The position numbers and the translations under genes are program-made. The notes under the pieces are model-generated. The model was not told where the DNA came from. It worked only from the letters and a program-made list of their open reading frames with translations, and did not search any database. This document shows, in pieces, positions 5,749-7,999 of a DNA stretch of 7,999 bases (position 1 is its first letter; each line of letters opens with the position of its first letter). The DNA is from Bacteroidota bacterium (GTDB lineage Bacteria > Bacteroidota > Bacteroidia > Bacteroidales > B39-G9), in the NCBI GenBank assembly GCA_003648455.1, contig QMPG01000134.1:1-7999 (forward strand), written 5' to 3'.

Positions 5749-6780
5749 ATGTATATCTTATCAAATAAAAAATTAAACTTATATGTTATACTATTTGCTG
5801 TTGCAATTAGTTTAATTAATTTTCTCATATACTATTTTTTTGAAAATATCTTTTTAGTACTAATAATATCAATACCGTTTTTAGTTATTATTTTATATTT
5901 TATGATTAATTTACTGATTAACAGTTACATAAAAGAAAAAATAAAACCAATTTATAAAACAATATGCCAAATTAATTTAACCTCTAATCAGAATATAAAA
6001 AATACTGATGAGATGTTATTAATAATTAATCGACAAGTTAGTTTATGGGCTAAAAATCAAACACAAGAGATTAAACAATTAAAAGAACTTGAAAAATACC
6101 GCAAAGAATTTATTGGCAATGTTTCGCATGAATTAAAAACTCCAATTTTTAATATTCAAGGATATTTACTAACTTTAATTGACGGTGGAATAAATGATTC
6201 TAACATTAACGAACTATACCTTAAACGAGCCGAGAAAAGCGTTGACCGTATGATTTTAATTGTTAATGACCTTGAAGCAATTTCCAAACTTGAATCCGGT
6301 GAGTTAGCTTTAAATTACGAACATTTTGATATTGAGGAATTGATTAATGAGGTTTTTGATACACAAATGATAAGAGCTAAAGAAAAAAACATTTCATTTA
6401 GTATAAAAAACAATCTGAATAAAAAATTAATTGTAAATGCTGATAAGAAATGGATTTTTAGGCTTATTGTAAACTTAATTGTTAATTCAATCAACTATGG
6501 TAAAGATAATGGATATATAACATTCTCTTTTTATGATTTAGGAAATAAATATTCAATTAAAATATCTGACAATGGCACCGGTATTAATGAAAATGCTTTA
6601 GCTCGAATTTTTGAACGTTTTTATAGAGCTGATAAAAGTCGCTCACGTGAACAAGGCGGAACAGGTTTAGGCTTATCAATTGTTAAGCATATTATTGAAG
6701 CTCATAATCAGACAATTACAGTTAACAGTATTGTTAATAAAGGAACTAATTTTACATTTACATTAGATAAAGCAATATAA
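5749..6780 (+). CDS. phoR: Phosphate-regulon-type sensor histidine kinase (PhoR-like)
   Basis: This 343-residue membrane kinase should phosphorylate the regulator encoded next. Two hydrophobic segments (about 11-30 and 34-57) are separated by only a few residues, so almost nothing faces the periplasm. A charged helical linker (about 58-118) follows without a recognisable PAS domain. The HisKA helix contains FIGNVSHELKTP with phospho-acceptor His127. The catalytic domain has an N-box (NLIVNSINYG, Asn246), a G1 box (SDNGTGI, 273-279), an F-box (IFERFYRADKS) and a G2 box (GGTGLGLS, 303-310). All catalytic motifs are intact. The upstream leader is A-rich with no Shine-Dalgarno sequence, normal for Bacteroidota. 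The gene is preceded by the 11-bp repeat array and followed 8 bp later by phoB. The symbol rests on domain architecture plus the adjacent phosphate transporter; another two-component pair of this subfamily cannot be wholly excluded. Confidence 0.88.
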   Translation: MYILSNKKLNLYVILFAVAISLINFLIYYFFENIFLVLIISIPFLVIILYFMINLLINSYIKEKIKPIYKTICQINLTSNQNIKNTDEMLLIINRQVSLWAKNQTQEIKQLKELEKYRKEFIGNVSHELKTPIFNIQGYLLTLIDGGINDSNINELYLKRAEKSVDRMILIVNDLEAISKLESGELALNYEHFDIEELINEVFDTQMIRAKEKNISFSIKNNLNKKLIVNADKKWIFRLIVNLIVNSINYGKDNGYITFSFYDLGNKYSIKISDNGTGINENALARIFERFYRADKSRSREQGGTGLGLSIVKHIIEAHNQTITVNSIVNKGTNFTFTLDKAI

Positions 6781-6788
6781 TTTTTATA

Positions 6789-7487
6789 ATGATGGAAAAT
6801 AATAATTTTAAAATTCTTCTTGTTGATGACGAACCCGATATTATAGAATTTCTGAGTTATAATCTTAAAAAAGAAGGATACCAAATTTTTACTGCAAAAG
6901 AAGGGAAGCAAGCCCTGAATAAAGCACAACAAATTATTCCTCATTTAATTCTTCTTGATATTATGATGCCTGAGATGGATGGCATTGAAACTTGTGAACA
7001 AATTAGAAGCATTGCATCGTTAAACAATACTTTAATTGCATTTTTAACTGCTCGTGGCGAAGACTATTCTCAAATAGCAGGTTTTGAAGCCGGTGCCGAT
7101 GATTATATCAGCAAACCTATTAAACCTAAAGTTTTGATTAGTCGTATTAAAGCTCTATTAAAACGGCATAATGATTATAAGTTAAATTCACAAAATGATA
7201 ATGAAGAAATCGTTAAAAAAGGTAATATTTTAATTGACAAAAATAACTACAGAGTTACTGTTAACGATGAACCGGTTAACTTAACCAGAAAAGAATTTGA
7301 CATACTTCTGCTTTTAATATCAAAACAAGATAAAGTTTTTTCTCGTGACGAAATTTTTTCTTCTGTTTGGGGTGAAAATATTATTGTTGGTGATAGAACA
7401 ATTGATGTTCATATTAAAAAATTACGCGAAAAAATTGGTGATGAACATATTATTACTTTTAAAGGGTTTGGTTATAAGTTTGTTTAG
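6789..7487 (+). CDS. phoB: Phosphate-regulon-type response regulator (PhoB-like, OmpR family)
   Basis: This 232-residue transcription factor has a receiver domain (about 7-126) with acidic pocket Asp13/Asp14, phospho-acceptor Asp57 (LLDIMMPEMDG), Thr87 (FLTARGE) and Lys109 (SKP). A short linker leads to an OmpR-type winged-helix domain (about 143-232) with LTRKEFDILLLL, the recognition helix RTIDVHIKKLREKIG and the closing GFGYKF wing. All key residues are present and the length is normal. Two adjacent ATGs (6789 and 6792) could both serve as start; the first is used here. It lies 8 bp after phoR, so the two are co-transcribed in the order kinase then regulator, the reverse of the enterobacterial phoB-phoR order. 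Its likely targets in this window are the 11-bp repeats at 5629-5661 and 2908-2929 (inferred). Confidence 0.9.
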   Translation: MMENNNFKILLVDDEPDIIEFLSYNLKKEGYQIFTAKEGKQALNKAQQIIPHLILLDIMMPEMDGIETCEQIRSIASLNNTLIAFLTARGEDYSQIAGFEAGADDYISKPIKPKVLISRIKALLKRHNDYKLNSQNDNEEIVKKGNILIDKNNYRVTVNDEPVNLTRKEFDILLLLISKQDKVFSRDEIFSSVWGENIIVGDRTIDVHIKKLREKIGDEHIITFKGFGYKFV

Positions 7488-7508
7488 TTTAAAGTTAATA
7501 AACTATTC

Positions 7509-7580
7509 GTCATTCCAAACTTGTTTCGGAATCCCTTTATTAATTTCAATTAACAGAAGCTGAAACAAGTTCAGCATGAC
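7509..7580. repeat. Palindromic intergenic repeat, copy 1
   Basis: The left end GTCATTCCAAACTTGTTTC matches the complement of the right end (GAAACAAGTTCAGCATGAC) at 16 of 19 positions, with about 34 nt between the arms. It is nearly identical to copy 2 downstream. Such GTCATTCC...AGCATGAC elements are, from memory, abundant in Bacteroidota genomes. It begins 21 nt after phoB and could act as a transcript-end hairpin, though no U-run follows. Confidence 0.85.
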
Positions 7581-7618
7581 ACAGAAAAAAAACACGGCAG
7601 GTTTGGTTAATCACAGCT

Positions 7619-7689
7619 GTCATTCCGAACTTGTTTCGGAATCCCTTTATTAATCCTATTAACAGATGCTGAAACAAGTTCAGCATGAC
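7619..7689. repeat. Palindromic intergenic repeat, copy 2
   Basis: This is a second copy in the same orientation, 38 bp after copy 1. It differs from copy 1 by only a few substitutions in the arms (ATTCCGAAC here, ATTCCAAAC in copy 1) plus several changes and one length difference in the central loop. Arms 7619-7637 and 7671-7689 pair over most of their length. Its minus-strand translation gives an apparent HAELVSAS/PKQVRND peptide that is an artefact of the repeat. Confidence 0.85.
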
Positions 7690-7724
7690 AACTGCAATCC
7701 CGAATTAACAAGCTGTATATTAAT

Positions 7725-7751
7725 GCTTTCGGATTGCAAATCCGAAAGAGC
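7725..7751. repeat. Short perfect hairpin after the second repeat
   Basis: CTTTCGGATT (7726-7735) and AATCCGAAAG (7739-7748) are exact complements around a GCA loop. The stem extends by G7725 and neighbours with a one-base bulge. It resembles GGATTGCAAATCC-type intergenic palindromes of Bacteroidota. A role in ending transcription is possible but no U-run follows. Confidence 0.7.
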
Positions 7752-7922
7752 AGAGTGTCTGAGAATTTTAATTTTATTTTATTTGTTTTCAAATAATTCG
7801 CAATATAGATTTCTGTTTAATGATATTCATTAGCAAAAGTTAATTCGCTTTTTTATAATGATTTCTTTATTAAAAAATTAACCCGAAAAATTCATAATTT
7901 TTCTACGCTTAAGAATTACCAA

Positions 7923-7953
7923 CAAATTTGGTGTTTTTTAAACCCCAAATTTG
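7923..7953. repeat. Hairpin near the right edge
   Basis: CAAATTTGG (7923-7931) pairs with CCAAATTTG (7945-7953). After one mismatch, GTTT (7933-7936) pairs with AAAC (7940-7943) around a TTT loop. That gives 13 paired bases and one mismatch. Function unknown; it could be the transcript end of a gene lying to the right of the window. Confidence 0.55.
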
Positions 7954-7965
7954 GGTACTTCTAAT

Positions 7966-7979
7966 GCGGGATTTCCCGC
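7966..7979. repeat. Compact GC-rich hairpin at the right edge
   Basis: GCGGGA (7966-7971) and TCCCGC (7974-7979) are exact complements around TT. It is GC-rich within AT-rich surroundings and only 12 bp from the hairpin at 7923-7953. Together they look like another intergenic repeat element cut by the window edge. Confidence 0.5.
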
Positions 7980-7999
7980 TTTACTTCCCACTATCCATC

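Larger units (their letters stand above)
7488..7999. other. Gene-free stretch after phoB, rich in palindromic repeats
   Basis: No convincing gene is visible in these 512 bases on either strand. They hold two copies of a palindromic repeat (7509-7580, 7619-7689), a hairpin at 7725-7751 and two hairpins near the right edge. The part between 7752 and 7922 is plain AT-rich sequence in which I see nothing specific. The first repeat, 21 nt after the phoB stop, is the best candidate for ending the phoR-phoB transcript. Confidence 0.75.

Noticed and set aside
6708..6944. Minus-strand frame across the phoR-phoB junction
   Set aside because: It overlaps two genes with fully intact catalytic and DNA-binding motifs on the plus strand.
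7345..7563. Plus-strand 72-residue frame overlapping the phoB 3' end
   Set aside because: It is an alternative frame of the phoB DNA-binding domain running into the repeat; phoB itself has the conserved residues.
7509..7689. Possible CRISPR array from the repeated units after phoB
   Set aside because: There are only two units, each internally palindromic over 70 bp, with no regular spacers and no cas genes.
7607..7792. A 61-residue minus-strand reading frame with HAELVSAS and PKQVRND peptides
   Set aside because: It is the translation of the palindromic repeat copy 2 and the adjoining hairpin; it has no promoter or homologous domain, and such peptides are typical annotation artefacts of this repeat.
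7938..7997. Minus-strand open frame entering from the right edge and ending with TAA (19 residues)
   Set aside because: It is too short to judge and it overlaps two hairpins, so it is more likely repeat DNA than the end of a gene.

Overview
The window comes from an AT-rich member of the Bacteroidota, probably an environmental Bacteroidales/Marinilabiliales-type organism; the rank is inferred. Evidence: a TonB-dependent receptor with an N-terminal carboxypeptidase-regulatory-like domain, a lipoprotein with an SC-KKDD signal, TAnnTTTG-type promoter motifs, A-rich leaders without Shine-Dalgarno sequences, and palindromic intergenic repeats (GTCATTGCGAGGAACGAAGC and GAAACAAGTTCAGCATGAC types) that I recall as common in this phylum.

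The layout is one coherent phosphate module. On the minus strand, from right to left, lie a PiT-family inorganic phosphate transporter with a C-terminal PhoU-like helical extension (5390-3126), a long hairpin likely to be its terminator (3088-3032), an operator-rich intergenic region, a putative surface lipoprotein (2851-1451), and a TonB-dependent receptor (1385 to the left edge, truncated by the window). The receptor reading frame is open for 461 codons. On the plus strand, diverging from the transporter, lie a PhoR-like histidine kinase (5749-6780) and a PhoB-like OmpR-family response regulator (6789-7487), 8 bp apart and certainly one operon. Beyond phoB, 512 bp of non-coding DNA holds two copies of a palindromic repeat and three further hairpins.

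The main regulatory observation is three copies of ATGTTA(A/T) starting at 5629, 5640 and 5651, exactly 11 bp apart and just upstream of a TACTTTTG promoter element. This is the geometry of a PhoB 'Pho box'. An 18-nt block from this array recurs with 17/18 identity, on the minus strand, in front of the lipoprotein-receptor pair (2929-2912). I infer that PhoB activates both its own operon and the lipoprotein/receptor operon, which would make that pair an outer-membrane uptake system for phosphate or a phosphate-containing compound. This function is a hypothesis: the lipoprotein family has no assigned role that I can confirm.

Two further points stand out. PhoR has almost no extracytoplasmic part and no visible PAS domain, and no pstSCAB or free phoU gene is present here, so the PhoU-like domain on the PiT transporter may supply the phosphate signal. 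A 140-bp composite palindromic element also sits between the divergent transporter and phoR promoters, probably within the transporter's 5' leader.
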